64,000 bases of DNA from Haemonchus contortus. Lineage: Eukaryota > Nematoda > Chromadorea > Rhabditida > Trichostrongylidae. Shown here piece by piece: positions 1 through 17,055 of the stretch. The DNA lies in assembly GCA_000469685.2 (NCBI GenBank), contig LS997565.1, positions 47,827,836 to 47,891,835 of the forward strand, in the 5' to 3' direction. The first letter of the stretch is position 1; each line of letters begins with the position of its first letter. A model generated the notes under the pieces. It ran no database searches. It was not told the origin of the DNA and saw only the letters and a list, made by a program, of their open reading frames with translations. Both the position numbers and the translations under genes were made by a program.

Positions 1-384
1 TGTAGGTTGTTTTTCGACCTGACAAGTTCACCTATGATGTATTGGGTGGTTACAGAGTGATGTTGGATATACTAAAAACCATTTGCATCGTGATCTGTGC
101 CTCACCCCCTTCCCACTGAGAAAACGGAAAAATACTTTGCAACTGTAAAGTTTCACCGATTGCGGACATAATATGATTTGCATTCCATTTTGTAAACTCG
201 CCCTTCACCTCAACCTCCCCTCCCCCTACCCATCCTCTGAGCTCTTCTTTCAGCCATACTCCTAAAACAGTTGTGGAGGAGTAACAGATCCTTCCTCTGT
301 TTACTATGTTTACAATCCTAGATTGAGGCGAACATTGTCTGTGCAATAATGCATAAAAAATTGCGTAATTCTTATGTTTTCCAG
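1..384 (+). other. 3' part of last intron of receptor copy A
   Basis: No gene is seen here. The stretch resembles the region before exon 6 of copy B (about 7680-8037), including a run around 'gtttcaccgattgcgg' and a pyrimidine-rich stretch. It ends in the acceptor TTTTCCAG at 377-384. The open frame on the minus strand is a shadow without recognisable content. Confidence 0.6.
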
Positions 385-597
385 TATTTGTGGATAAACG
401 ACGTTATGGTCAGTATTCCGCCATGCACTCAACTGATACTAAATTCGGAACTGCGTCGGGATATAGTCAACTTCTTCCAAAGCCGACGACATCGAAATAA
501 CTCCGTCGCAACCGCCATTATGTTTAGCAATCAACATCCCGGTTCAGACCGTGGCAGTTATCAGGGTCGCCGTAGCGATACCCTTGCTAAGTATTGA
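385..597 (+). CDS. Srv-like 7TM chemoreceptor, copy A, last exon only (5' end outside window)
   Basis: This is the terminal coding exon of a chemoreceptor whose first five exons lie left of the window. It starts after TTTTCCAG and reads YLWINDVMVSIPP, the TM7 start seen in every copy, then LILNSELRRDIVNFF and an Arg/His-rich cytoplasmic tail ending LAKY and TGA. The frame is phase 0, as in copies B to H. An AATAAA lies at 608-613, 11 bases after the stop. The tail (NQHPGSD) resembles the tails of B and C more than the RSTV-type tails of F, G and H. Whether the whole gene is intact cannot be judged. Confidence 0.75.
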   Translation, partial: YLWINDVMVSIPPCTQLILNSELRRDIVNFFQSRRHRNNSVATAIMFSNQHPGSDRGSYQGRRSDTLAKY

Positions 598-2860
598 AGA
601 ATGCTGGAATAAATTTTTCGTTCTAATGTTCTTCCAGAAATGTAACAAGGACCGTTGGTCTTATCAACATTACTTCTACTCACTTCTAATTGGAACTTAT
701 TACTACTGTACCAAACCGGAACATTTTGTGGAAAAGGAGATCCGATGAGATCGGGCCATATGCTCAGCGTGCTCGTACCCTGACTTGTGGAAGGGAAAAT
801 GGTGACAGGATCAAGACAGATCAGTATAGTCCTATTTTAAGAAGCAATTCTGCTGCCGGCAGTTGCAAAGTAATTGATGATCCCTTCAGTTCTGAGAGCT
901 GTCCCAGACCGAAGGAAGCATTTTGTGATTTGTGTCAGTATTCTGTAATGTCTGCCCTACTCCATTTTTTTCACCTTACCAGGCAGCTACTGCGCTATTG
1001 CGTGCCTTGGGGGCTCTAGTCATAAGGGGCAAACCACATAAGCTCCTGATTTTCATTATGGACCTTCATCATCTGAGCCTCTTCCCTAACAATTCTGCAG
1101 CGGCCATCTTTTTTTGGGATGTGAAATGGGGCTGTGTGTGGCCATGAAGAGTACTCCGATACATCCAAGTCAAATACCTCTGCAGTCCATGTAGTCGAGG
1201 GAACTCTGTATAGTTTGAGCTGTGTATGGCCATAAACCCTAACATAAAGCTCCTTTGGGTAGTCTTAGGGATTCACACGTCTTTACAGGGTCTGCACGTG
1301 TGGCCGGGGTTATTGGAGATCCCGACTTCTCAAGGTGTTTCTGTGGTAAAACCGGACTACGTAACACACCGACAAACAAACATACATACACACATGCATA
1401 CAAACAGACACAAACTTGTAGATTATGTATTTAGCCTCCGTTTTTACCCTTTCTAAGAGGAACATGTTGTAAGCTATCCTTCATAGCATCAGAAGCGAGC
1501 AAATCTAACAAAATATTTTTTTGCCTATACCTGTTGCCGTTCAAATTTATTATCAACGAATCTGGATTCTTGGAATGGAATATAGGTTTGAATCGAACGA
1601 TCAAATTCCCTATATTCTATGTATGGAGTATTTACCAAAGGTATCTCAAGCGCACATGTGAGGAAATTCCAAGAGTACAGTTTCACTGGTGCCCACCTTA
1701 CCAAATGGGTAAAGGGTGAAGAGAGCGTAGCTGTTCGATTCATAAGTTTCCAAATATGGAAATCATGGCTCCAACAGAAGATCGGATTTTGTCTTAGAAA
1801 ACAGAGGGCAGTGAAGGAAGATGGGTTAGGTTGAGAAGTACCTTTCATGCAGAGGCGAATGAGGGTTTCATCCGTCTACATGATAGTACTTTGTGAATAA
1901 GTGAATAAGAGGAATCTCAATATGCGTGAAACCTTGTCAAGAATGATGCCCTGATGCCTCCAGCTTGAGTTTCTTCAAAGGTCTCGCAACTGTTTCAGCC
2001 AATTTGCTCAATGTCTATCATATATATTTTTTTCATTTTCTCACATTACCTTCTCTGAATCGTGGTTAGTTACTAGTCTTCCACCTCCCCCCCCCCCCCC
2101 CCTCGGCTCGTAACTCCCCCCAAGAAATACTTCCGCTTTACTAAGATTTCAAGTAGATTCAAATGATATAAATTCAAATTTGTGGCTAGAAACATCATAA
2201 AAATGATGCATTCTTGAATGTTTCGACTCCCAATGTACAATGGTAAGTTAATAGAAATGTAGACGATGGCGATTACGACCTTCGCAACAGTTCATATCAC
2301 GTTTAAAAGCGTCTGGTGCAGGTCCATAGTGTTTTGGAAAAAGCAACCTTCACCCGAATCCAACCACTATCAATAGCCGGATAATGACATGCTAGGATAA
2401 TTCACGAAGGAGATGAAGTCTAGCACAGCCAGCAAGTTTTTTTGCTCGGAATTTGGGAGATGCCCCAACCTGAAGATGCTATATTCGCTGGGTGATCATA
2501 TCACCTGCTTGATCAGCCCTTGAGCCGAGAATATTGCCAAATGACTGACAATCAGACTGATTGATTTGACACTATTGCTGGCTTACTTGAAGACGAGCTT
2601 AAAAAGTGGCCCTTCCACTGGGGCCAAACATCTTTGCATAGTGTTGGCCCTACCTTGAAGGGTAGTCAATGTCGCCTAATGAAAGACTGAATGTTAATGA
2701 ATTCGTTCTACATTTATAAAATATCTATCCGCCAGTTTTCAGACGTTACATTGTCATTAGGGAGTTGCGACAGATTTGGATTACGCTCCTGATTAGTGAG
2801 TTCAAACAGAAGCATTACGTATTTCCGAGATAAATCCGTTAATGAAGTTTCCAACGGTAA
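598..2860. other. spacer A to B, no gene recognised
   Basis: Holds the AATAAA of copy A at its left end. At 1365-1410 there is an A/C-rich simple repeat built on CATACA and CAAACA. A run of 16 C lies at 2087-2102. Short open frames here have no family signature. Around 2560-2860 the sequence begins to resemble the upstream regions of the other receptor copies (a segment around 'acttgaaggagaagtt'). Confidence 0.55.
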
Positions 2861-2869
2861 TGTAAACAA

Positions 2870-3258
2870 ACTCAACAGGTAGATATGACATGCGAAAAGC
2901 AACAGACAACCAATAATCCATTGTAAGCGAAAGTTTGAATGGGCTCTAATTTCTTCATTTTAAGATTGTTTACCTAGAAAAGAAAATCCTAGCAGATATA
3001 AGGAAGCTTATATGTATACCAAACTAGTATATGTATGCCTCCTGATGGCAGGAGGGTGTCATCCACTGAAGTATTCCTCATGTTGCTATTAGTTTTCCTA
3101 CCTGTAATTACCAGAGTACCAGAGCATTATCGTAGATGATCTTTGTTAAAGCACCTTTACAAAAATCACTGTCTCCAATATTGTCCTTGATCCTGAGTCT
3201 CGTTTGTGAAATAAGCGGCAGGTGGCCTGAGCACAACAAATAGGTATGTATTTCAGAG
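2870..3258 (+). promoter_or_regulatory. upstream region of receptor copy B
   Basis: Diverged version of the block found upstream of exon 1 in copies C to H: 'ggtagatatgacatg', a 'gtttgaatgggctctaatttc' core, and a late AGTATA..GCCTCCTGA segment. It ends in the acceptor TTTCAG at 3251-3256, only 2 bases before the ATG, against 10 to 14 in the others. TTACGTAA is absent from this copy. Confidence 0.45.
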
Positions 3259-8250
<4,992 letters not shown>

Positions 8251-8267
8251 AGAGATGTTGAAATAAA

Positions 8268-9200
8268 TTTTTTGTTTTAATGTTGTTCTCAAACATTCGC
8301 AGGGACCGATGTCCATATCAGTTGTCGCTACTTGCTCGTGTTCGAAGCGTCTTTTAACACTAACCATGCCCCTACTTGCTCCCCACTTTTTCTAACTTCC
8401 ATACAAAATCGGAACATTGTGTGTGAGAGGAGACCCTGATGATGTCGGACTTTACGCGCAAAACGGCACGGCACGTAAAAATGTATCTGGGGCCCTACCT
8501 CATGCATCATGCATTAGGGCTGCAGGTGGAATTTTCCATATTCACTCACCCTGAGCTGTCTTACCACCTCAACGCGGTGTGTGGGTGAAAAGTGTGGGTG
8601 TGGGCGTGTGCGCCTTACCACTCTTATCTACGAAAAAACGGTCTTTGTAAACTTTTTATTATTTCATAATGCGCTCCAATGGAAGTCCCAATGATTTCCA
8701 GTTATGCTAGGCTTTATAGTGATCGGCTTGCCGCTTCGCGTTCGGAGTTGTGATTAGGTAGTTGCCGAGAAACTGGAGGAATGGCGGCCTCTTGCTTGAG
8801 TCCCCCTTATCCGTCCGCCCGTGGTCGCGTTTGAATTCGTTCTTCACGCGTTAAGTTGCACATAGCAAGCCACGGTATATGTATCACGTCTAAATCACTG
8901 CGTCCTGGACTAAAGACAAGGAATCGCTCGGGGGGATATGTGCCTACCAAACGAGAGACAATCTGTCGCCCTGCCACACGCTTTCGTCCTTACAATCAGG
9001 TATCGGCTTGTATGGTCCGAAAGCTCTCGCCACCGTTTTTCTACTGTCGGATGGGGTTTTGCTTGGAGCTTCCATTGTCTTTTCCGATTATATTTATATA
9101 TTAAAAAATATATATCATGTATATAACTATAACGGCACGTCTGCATGTCCACACCTGGTTATTCATACGCCAAAAACAGTAACAAAAATGGGCCTCATTC
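8268..9200. other. spacer B to C, left part, no gene recognised
   Basis: Starts just after the AATAAA of copy B. It contains a GTGTGGGTG-rich stretch near 8575-8610 and an AT-rich stretch near 9088-9125. The short open frames match nothing I know. The right part may belong to the 5' region of the LINE that follows, but no boundary is visible. Confidence 0.4.
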
Positions 9201-9269
9201 CCCTGATGCTGAGGGAGCCCCCGTCACGGCGGCGTTGGGTAAGACCGCCACAAACAACTAAATTCTCAG

Positions 9270-11040
9270 GGCCATGCCAGGCTGCCTAAAAGGAGAAGGA
9301 CTGAGATGGCGATCTGTACTTCCAGTGCAAGAACGCTTGCATCGGAAGCGTGCATCAAGATTTGATGATACAAGCCAGGAGGATCAAGTACGACATCATC
9401 AGACTAACCGAGACGGGAAGGCACAGCCCGTTGCCGCCACTTTCGAGACTGGAGAAGAACTGTTCTTCGGAACATGCGACAGCAGAGGCATCGGCGGTGT
9501 AGGTGTCCTCGCCAACACGCACTAGCTGAGAACATCGGTCCTTACGAAAGCTTAACAACTCGAATTGGATGTTTGCGATTGAGAAGATGTGGCTCAACCC
9601 CAGCTCTAACAGTCTTCGTTGTTTACGCACCAACATCGAGCTACGATGAAGAAGAGCTGGAGGCGTTCTTTATGGATCTGGAGAAGCTCTACAGAGAAGA
9701 CCATACTTTCTTCAAGGACATCGTCGGTAATTTCAACGCCAAGATTGGACCCAAAAGAGCGACTGAAGAGCTCTACATCGGGGATTTCACGGAATGGAAT
9801 GGAATGAGCAGGGTGAAAGGCTATCCGAGTTTATCATGTCGACCCACACTACCATAGTAACTCGCAGTTTCAGAAGCCCTCTCATTCCCGATGGACATGG
9901 GAGTCGCCTGAAGGGCAGTTCCATAATGAAATAGATCACATCATCGTCAATCGGAAGTTTTGCCTGACTGACGTCGCTGTTGTTCCGAAGTTCTACACAA
10001 GATCAGACCATCGTCTCCTCCGCGCTTGATTCCGCTTTTCAGTGCGTGGAGAGAGAGCTGCGAAGTTCAGGAAACGAAGCCCCAAGACTGTGGTCAATTG
10101 GGATTACTTCGCCTCATCGGCGAGTTTGTGCAAAGGTTCCGTCAGCGACAACATCGACGAAGAATACGACCGGCTCGTCGAACATTTTCACGATAGCTCC
10201 AGGGAAGCTGAAAGTCTCAAGTTCGTCAAGAAACGTATCTTCTCAAAGACTCGTGAGCTTATACGCCAGCGTGGAGCTGCGAACGTTGCGAGGTGCCAGC
10301 TAAAGTCCAAACTTGTGAAGCTATGCAGAGAAGCGATAAAGAAAGATCTGAAAGGGAGAAGAGCAGCAGTTTTGACTGAAGCCGAGGCTGGGAAGAGCAT
10401 TCGCAAAGCTCATCGGAGCTTCGTCAATTATAAAACCAAGACGACTTCCCTTCCTCCTGACGGAACTGCTACTGCATTACGAAGGGCGATGAAGAAGGTC
10501 ATCTACGACATCTACTTCGATGTCTTCGACAGCCACGTTTACCTGCCTACCTACCATCTTCGGCACGTCGGCAAGGCAGATACGTCGTCCCTTCAGTTCT
10601 TCCTTCCGAAATTCGACATGCCATCACGTCGATGAGGAGTGGTGCGGGGCCCATCTCCGACAGGGTCAAAGCAGAACATATAGAGAGTTTTTCACCGTTA
10701 TCGTCAGAATTCTGGCTAAGCTCTTCACGCAGTACCTGTCGACATGCAAAGTGCCCACGTCGTGGAAAACTTGCAACACTGTGTCAGTGTATAAAAAGGG
10801 AGGCCCAGACGATATTGATAATTATCGCCCAATCTGCCTGCTATCTGTAATCTATAAACTCTTCACACGAATCATCCTTAACAGAATTGGCACAATACTA
10901 GATGGAGGACAGCCATGCGAGCAAGCAGGGTTTCGGATAGGGTTCAGTACAATCGGTCACATCCACGTTGTTACAAGACTCATTAAAGAATCGCGTGGTA
11001 CAAAATGCCGTTATGCCTTACGTCCATCGGTTAAGTCCAA
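9270..11040 (+). mobile_element. decayed non-LTR retrotransposon (LINE, RTE-like), endonuclease and RT remnants
   Basis: Frameshifted remains of an APE-type endonuclease plus reverse transcriptase. The endonuclease part (about 9280-9860) shows VFVVYAPTSSYDEEE and then VGNFNAKIG, where GDFN would be expected. A linker rich in Lys and Arg follows (about 10040-10440). The RT part (about 10690-11000) shows STCKVPTSWKTCNTVSVYKK, DNYRPICLLSVIYKLFTRII and GQPCEQAGFR, typical of LINE RT domains 1 to 2a. It stops near 11030, before any YxDD motif, so the 3' half is missing. At least three frame changes exclude function. Class is inferred from similarity to nematode endonuclease/RT elements. Confidence 0.8.
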
Positions 11041-11849
11041 GGCAGTTTTGAGCATTCCCTCAGCCATAAGGACTATTCCGGATTGCTTCTTCGAGTGGGT
11101 GGGGGCAAGCGGCACTTTATTCCACGGCCGGGGGCCGCAGCCGTGGGGGTGTCGCCTGTTTATTGCTGATACTTGAAAAAACGTTTTAGATTGAATTCAG
11201 CGCATCACGAGTTGAGATAAAAATTTCTATTTCTCGATTACAAACGTCATGGTCCTAACCACCTCAACAGCTTCGGGTGAGGTAAAGCCAATACTACTGG
11301 CTAGCTTGGAGTGGAGCTCAGTGAGTGGACTTTCCAATGCGATCAAACATCTGTATCTCAGCTGGCCTCGTATCATTATCGGGCGATTTCGAGGATACAC
11401 GAATTCACGGTAAGTGCCCCCTTTTTGGGTCTCGTGCGTGTCCATAGGGGTTTCGGGATTCCTTAGAGTTGCGGAGACCTTTGATTGGATATACATACAC
11501 AGATTGTTTTGATCCATCTCGAGCTCACAGTGAGGCGACACGATGAAACGTTAGCTAATAAACTTTCAATAACAACCTTGTGAAGGTTCAAAACAATCTA
11601 CGTCCGACCATATTGTTGAACCTAATCTGAAGGGGGATTTGATGAAGCTCAATGGGGGATTGAATCCCAACGAAGCTGCTGTACGATTGCGAAATTTTGT
11701 TTGCTGTTTCTCATCTGTTCCAGCAACCCGACAAAGCAGTAACACAGTCAAATTACGCACCTGACTGACGAGCTGGAGAAAAAAATTTACAAAATTCCAA
11801 GTCAAGCGGAATCACTAATGAAGGATTGAGCGAACAGGGAAACAACCTC
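11041..11849. other. spacer before copy C, no gene recognised
   Basis: The first part is of unknown origin. From about 11255 it resembles the far-upstream region of the other receptor copies ('ggtcctaaccacctcaa', 'actactggctagcttgga', 'gatcaaacatctg', and a 'ctcatctgttccagc' segment). Minus-strand open frames in it are shadows of this repeated block. Confidence 0.5.
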
Positions 11850-12210
11850 CATTGATAGATATGGCGTGTGAGTCAGAACCCCTTTCCAATTGCACGTTCG
11901 AATCAGCTCTAATTTTTTTACGTAAATAGTGTTCACCTCAGTATTATGTTTATCGTAATGAATCCGAGGAAACTTCCGCATTAAACCAGTATGTGCTCCC
12001 CGAAGTCGGAAAGGCCTGATCACTCGAATTATTCTCAAGATGCTGTGTTTTTTACAACTCACCGCGGAGCTGTTCCTTCTAGCCTGAAACATTTATTTGA
12101 AATGAACCTTGATAACATACCTTCCAGAAGCATTGGCTCCCATGTTATCCTCTTTCTGGAAGTTTTTCAGCCAGTTACCTGAGCAGAACACATATTTCAG
12201 GGGATATATT
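11850..12210 (+). promoter_or_regulatory. conserved upstream block of receptor copy C with TTACGTAA
   Basis: Shared order with the other copies: 'ttgatagatatggc', 'caattgcacgttcgaat', 'ctctaattttttta', then the palindrome TTACGTAA at 11918-11925, about 286 bp before the ATG. TTACGTAA is the textbook site of PAR-bZIP/C-EBP-type factors (ATF-2/CES-2 class in nematodes). The acceptor TTTCAG at 12195-12200 sits 10 bases before the ATG and could be a trans-splice site. Promoter function is inferred. Confidence 0.45.
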
Positions 12211-15200
12211 ATGGTCAATGTTCCACAAACTTCGATAGAAGTGGCACTTACGCTGAATTATCTCTTTGTTCTATTCATAATTACCACATCTAAGAGAGAC
12301 ATCTTCAAAAACGTATTCTACATGATATTCGTGGCTACAGGTAAGAGATTGCTCAGATGTTCTAGTATGACCATAAACCCCATTTCTTCTGAAACGTTAC
12401 ATTTCTTTTTTTTCTTCACCACCTCTCCTTCCAATTTTCATTCAGAATGAGGGTAAAATATGTAGTAGATAGCTGAAAAAGTTCTCTGAAGCACTGTAAA
12501 CACTACCTGATCTGATTTAGGATTTGCTGACGTGACATCGATTTTGTTCAGTTGTTATTTTCGGATGAACAGCGAGCTTCAATTTGGTCCAAAAACGAAG
12601 GTTTTTGCCGTAGCTGTAATGGTTATCAATGGTACAGCATTCCTTGCACATATGATCGGCAATCTAGTAATCACGATTAACCGATTTTCTGTACTTTGCT
12701 TGGAAAAAGACAGTGTAAGTGATTTTGCGGAAATTTTGAGGTAGGACATCTTCTGTATGTCATTTTCTAAACGCTCAGACGTGTGTTGTACAAACACTAG
12801 TTGACTGCAGCTTAGAAATCTCACTGCTGGAGTCGCATACTTCCATATTCGGTCTTCCCACTCTCTATATGCTATCATACTATCAACTATATCACTATAC
12901 TATCAACTGTTTTTAGTTTTGGTCACGGAAAAACGTATGGATCATTATTTGCCTACAGTATGCTTGCGCATTTGCGGCCCTAATGCCGGCGACTGCAGTG
13001 GATACGGTATACGTTAAAAACGATGATGGATCGTACACTATGACGGGAATGAGCAAACAAGACGAATTGGTTGGCTGATAGTATTAATCCGTAACAGACC
13101 GATAAGAGCGCAATCGGAAAAAAAGTGAAGTATAAACCGGGTTTTTAGTTACGAGGGTCTGCAAACGTTTCGCAGATACACTGACTGCGTACTGACCCAG
13201 TGTTGAAGTGTTGCATGTACGTCATCCAGAAAAGTAATGTAGATATCCTAAAGTCTACTGACTAATGTAAAAGCGGCGAAGAGCGCGAGAGGATCAATTG
13301 AAGTCCGATCGATCCAGGATGAAGCTTTCTTCATGTGAATCAATCCGTTTTAAAATGCATCTCAGCACTCGACTCCCATTCTGTAACGTTATCGCTTTTC
13401 AAATTAGCAGTTGACCAAGCAATGACTTGTGATGGCTAGCTGATGTACATATTAGCTCTTTTGCCCTCCCAAACGAATCGGTACCTGTGAGTGGAATATA
13501 TCATCCCCGCCGATATGAATCGTACAAGGAAGGTCGGCCGCTATTGCGGCTGTACCATATAAATTTATGGGTTTTAATACTTGATAGCAATTGATGCTAC
13601 CACAGCGAAGAAACTAAATAGTACAAAAAGTGTCAAACACAAAAGGGTTGGCTTTTCGTTATCTTTTTATGTCCATTCCACTCATTCTGATTGTTCCTTC
13701 ATCCGCTGTCTCTTACTGTTCATAGAACTACGAAAGCGAAGTATATAGTACCACTCCTGTGGAACTGATGAATCAACTTTTCAGATCAATGAATTTACCT
13801 ACATTGTAGCCGCTGTACTTTATGCCGTTATAAGTTCTATCCTAAACGTCAGGCTGCTCGTCTATTTACACAGGATGCTGAAAATCAGCAACTCCGCGAG
13901 AATGGCTGTCCATGAAAAGGTGAGCACAGGAGAGCTTTTTATAGGTGAAACCCACGATCACCTGAACGGAATTCGGAAATGATGCTTTCAGACCTTGCAC
14001 AGAGCCGAGATCAAGCTTGATCATATAATTACCACTTTTGAAGCTCTTCTGAAAAAAATTGTGAAATAATTATAGATTAGATATAGTGGTCTTGTTCTTT
14101 TTGGAACCAGCGTTACTATTTATTTAGGGCATGGTGTTTTGCACACTCATTGTGTTTGGGTTTACTATGTTGATGTGTACTCAACAAACCCTGAGAGGGA
14201 TAGCCATTCTGACTGAGAACACAAAATTCAATAATTGGATAACAATGCACGTTGGTGATGTTTACTCGCACCATTCCAGCTTCTTTTTCATTTTTTGGGG
14301 TGTTCGAAAAGAATATGAGCATATGAATTTCAGATTCTACCTGGAAAGTTCCGGAAGTTAGTTTGAAGGATAGAAACGGCATAGAAGGACATCACCAAAT
14401 TGTATGGGCACAGCGCACCCGAAGGTTTCATGGTATCGCAAAATGAGCGGTGACCGGATCAAGTATCATCTTCGACCTTTCTGTGTTCACCTCTGGGTTA
14501 ATACAACACAGGGTGCGCGTAGAACCCCATTTCAAGGGATCCAGGCCTTAAGTCCTGCCACCATTTCGATGGACATGATGGGTCGATGATTTTGATGGGT
14601 AACGCAGAAGATCGATATGAACATGTAAACACATAAAGAAGTACGTGGCGAGTATGGGTGTGGAGCGGGTGGGACAGTTCGGTTATTGTATGGTTAGATA
14701 AGCAAGGAAGATAAAGCCGGATATAGTACGCGGATACAAGCGGGCAATGCTGGGCAAGCCGTGGAAACTTTCAGAGCTTCCTCGAAAATATCCGAACTAT
14801 TACAAAGTTTTGGACAGAAATTCTCCGAACAAATTATCAGTTTGTAATGAGAACTTTTGCGAATCTGTTACTGTTTGAAGAAGACAGCTTGAAGAAAAAC
14901 CTATTTAAAATTCATTATACTACGAATAATTACCAGTTATATTGTTCATTTTACTCTTTGCTATACCACTCTACACCAAGATATAATAGAAAGCTGTAGA
15001 TACTTGGCTATTGTAGAATTTCACCATTTGCCGCCATAACCCGCTTTGCATTCTATCCCATGAATTCTGTCTTCAGCCTACACGTTCCTTCACTGCAGCT
15101 CCTCTACTTTTCATACATTTTGATTCTTGATTGTGGTGCCATATAAGGAATCACTTAACACCTTTCAAGCATTTCAGTACTACTGGATAAACGACGTTAT

Positions 15201-15387
15201 GGTCAGTATTCCGCCATCCACTCAAATGATACTAAATTCGGAACTGCGACGCGACATACTCAACTTCTTTCGATGTCGACGACATCCAAGAAATCTTGTC
15301 ACAAACGCTATGTTCAGCAGTCAACATCCGCGATTGGACCGTAGCAGTTATCATGGTCGCCGTAGCGAGGTCTCCGCTATGTTCTGA
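12211..15387 (+). CDS. Srv-like 7TM chemoreceptor, copy C (6 exons, intact, 314 aa)
   Basis: Predicted exons: 12211-12340, 12521-12714, 12917-13069, 13785-13919, 14128-14250, 15178-15387; they join without a stop to 314 residues. Exon 1 starts MVNVPQTSIEVALTL and holds TM1; exon 2 has GFADVTS and the TM3 end NLVITINRFSVLC; exon 3 begins FWSRKNVWIIICLQYAC (TM4); exon 4 holds TM5 and the RMLKISNSARMAVHEK loop; exon 5 is TM6; exon 6 is TM7 plus tail, ending SAMF. Intron 1 is only 180 bp and lacks the tRNA-like insert found in D, F, G and H, so it is closest to an unfilled state. Intron 3 holds an old SINE piece near 13320-13520. It sits 1.3 kb upstream of copy D. Function as for the family; ligand unknown. 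Confidence 0.82.
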
Positions 15388-16429
15388 ACAAATGTAGAAA
15401 CAAATTTTCTCCTCGCTCTTTTATTGTTCCCACACTGTGGCATGCTTCAATGCCTTCACAAGATGTCGTTTCTTACTCTCAACTCGAGTACATTTTTGGG
15501 AAGATCAGATAATGGAAAGCTCGGGATTTACTCGCAATCTACTCGTGCACAGTCCCTTTTGAAATAAATATGTAGAGATTAAATCGCTGCTGGTACGAAT
15601 TCGAATAAGATAAGTTCTTTGGAGAGCAAAAAAATAGTGGTGGAGTACGAGCCCTTTCGATACGTTCAGATGATTAAATCCCCCTCAGAAGCTGCTATGC
15701 ATCTGAAAGTTGACCTTAACTCAATCGTAATTGCAATATGAGAACAGTGGATTGCAAAACGCACCGGCAAAGAAATCAGTGATCCTGACCTTCGGTGAGA
15801 GCTGCCCAATTCAGCAATCCAGGAGATACCGAAGATTTCTATAGCTTGTGAGGAAATAAAATAAAATGTTAAAATGAACATGATCTTTGATTTGATTTGA
15901 TCTAAGTGATGTGATGTAATGGCGCCGTTGACCGCTGAATCCTAGGCCTTCAATAAAACCTTCTAATTTCATCTGTGCATTTGACATGCTCCCCAAACAG
16001 CTTCCCTCACTACAAGTTCCTTGCATTCCGCCTCTGCGATGGTCTAGCAAAGTTCATTTTGTATATTCACAAATTGTTTGATCCATTTCAGGCTTTGAGG
16101 AAGGCAATACCGATAATGTTAGCTTGTGAAATTTTCATAGCAATCTCTCGAGAGTTTGAAACATTCTATAGTCAATCATATTGTTGTTCCTGCCTTGAAG
16201 GAAAAGTTATTGAGGTCCAATGAAAGATTAAAACTACACGAACCCGCTGTACAGTTGTAAAACTTTGTTCGTCATTCGTCGCCGGTTACAGCCTTACGAC
16301 ACAGTCAACATAAAGCAACAACACAGTCGAATCTCGCTCCTGATCAGTGATTTTGAGAATTAATTCTACATAATTTCAAGTCAAGCTGATTCACTTATGA
16401 TTGGTTAAGCGGACATGGAAACAATCTCA
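15388..16429. other. spacer C to D, no gene recognised
   Basis: A short spacer similar to the one between E and F (29227-30180): both carry 'gatgtgatg..atggcgcc' and 'tctagcaaagttcat'. It lacks the second coding remnant found in the longer spacers. Minus-strand frames between 15666 and 16050 are shadows of this repeated block. Confidence 0.5.
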
Positions 16430-16694
16430 ATTGGTATATATGTCATGTAAAGAGGGACAACAAAGTCAAACCTCATCTCAATTGAACGTTTGAATAGACT
16501 CTAATTTTTTTACGTAAAGACTATTTACTTCAAAAAAAAATCGCAGTAAAATCAAAGAAACTTCCGCATTGAGCTAGTATTTATATGCCTAACGAAGTCG
16601 GGATGGCGTCACCCGCCCTACTGTTCCTTCAACACTAAAGCATTTATTTGAATAAAAGCTAAGTGCAACGCATATTTCAGAGAATATATTAATT
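16430..16694 (+). promoter_or_regulatory. conserved upstream block of receptor copy D with TTACGTAA
   Basis: Contains 'ttggtatatatgtcatgtaa', 'ctcaattgaacgtttgaata', 'gactctaat' and a perfect TTACGTAA at 16510-16517. TTTCAG at 16675-16680 lies 14 bases before the ATG. The order is the same as in C, E, F, G and H. Confidence 0.45.
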
Positions 16695-16975
16695 ATGGTT
16701 AATGTACCACAAACTGTGATCGAAGTGGCACTTGCGCTGAATTATCTCTTTGTCCTATTCATCATTATCACATCTAAAAGGGGTGTCTTCAAGAACGTAT
16801 TCTACATGATGTTTGTGGCTACAGGTGAGAGATTGCTCAGATATTCCAGTAAGACCACAGAGCTCTTTTCTGAGCATTCACAAGCGTTTGTTGCTCCCAG
16901 GCCATTGGGTCGGTCAGAATCCTTTGGTAAATAAACTCCACTTTTCTAACACGGATGGAAAGTTGTGGATATGAC

Positions 16976-17055
16976 TCCGATCTCGAAAAGGATTCGTGAC
17001 CTTGTTCGTGTTTTTCGAGGACCATGCTCTCTATCCTTACGCTACCGAGCTCGGC
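16976..17055 (-). repeat. tRNA-like SINE piece in intron 1 of copy D
   Basis: Reverse-strand order resembles a tRNA: a GAGCTCGGTAGCG start, an AGGATAGAGAGCATGGTCC D-arm-like part, and a T-arm-like GGTCACGAATCC. No proper anticodon stem. Same place as in F, G and H. Confidence 0.5.

Noticed and set aside
15666..16050. Minus-strand frames repeated in two spacers (also 29602-29876) as a possible gene
   Set aside because: The likeness comes from the duplicated spacer itself; the frames are shifted relative to each other and hold no known motif.
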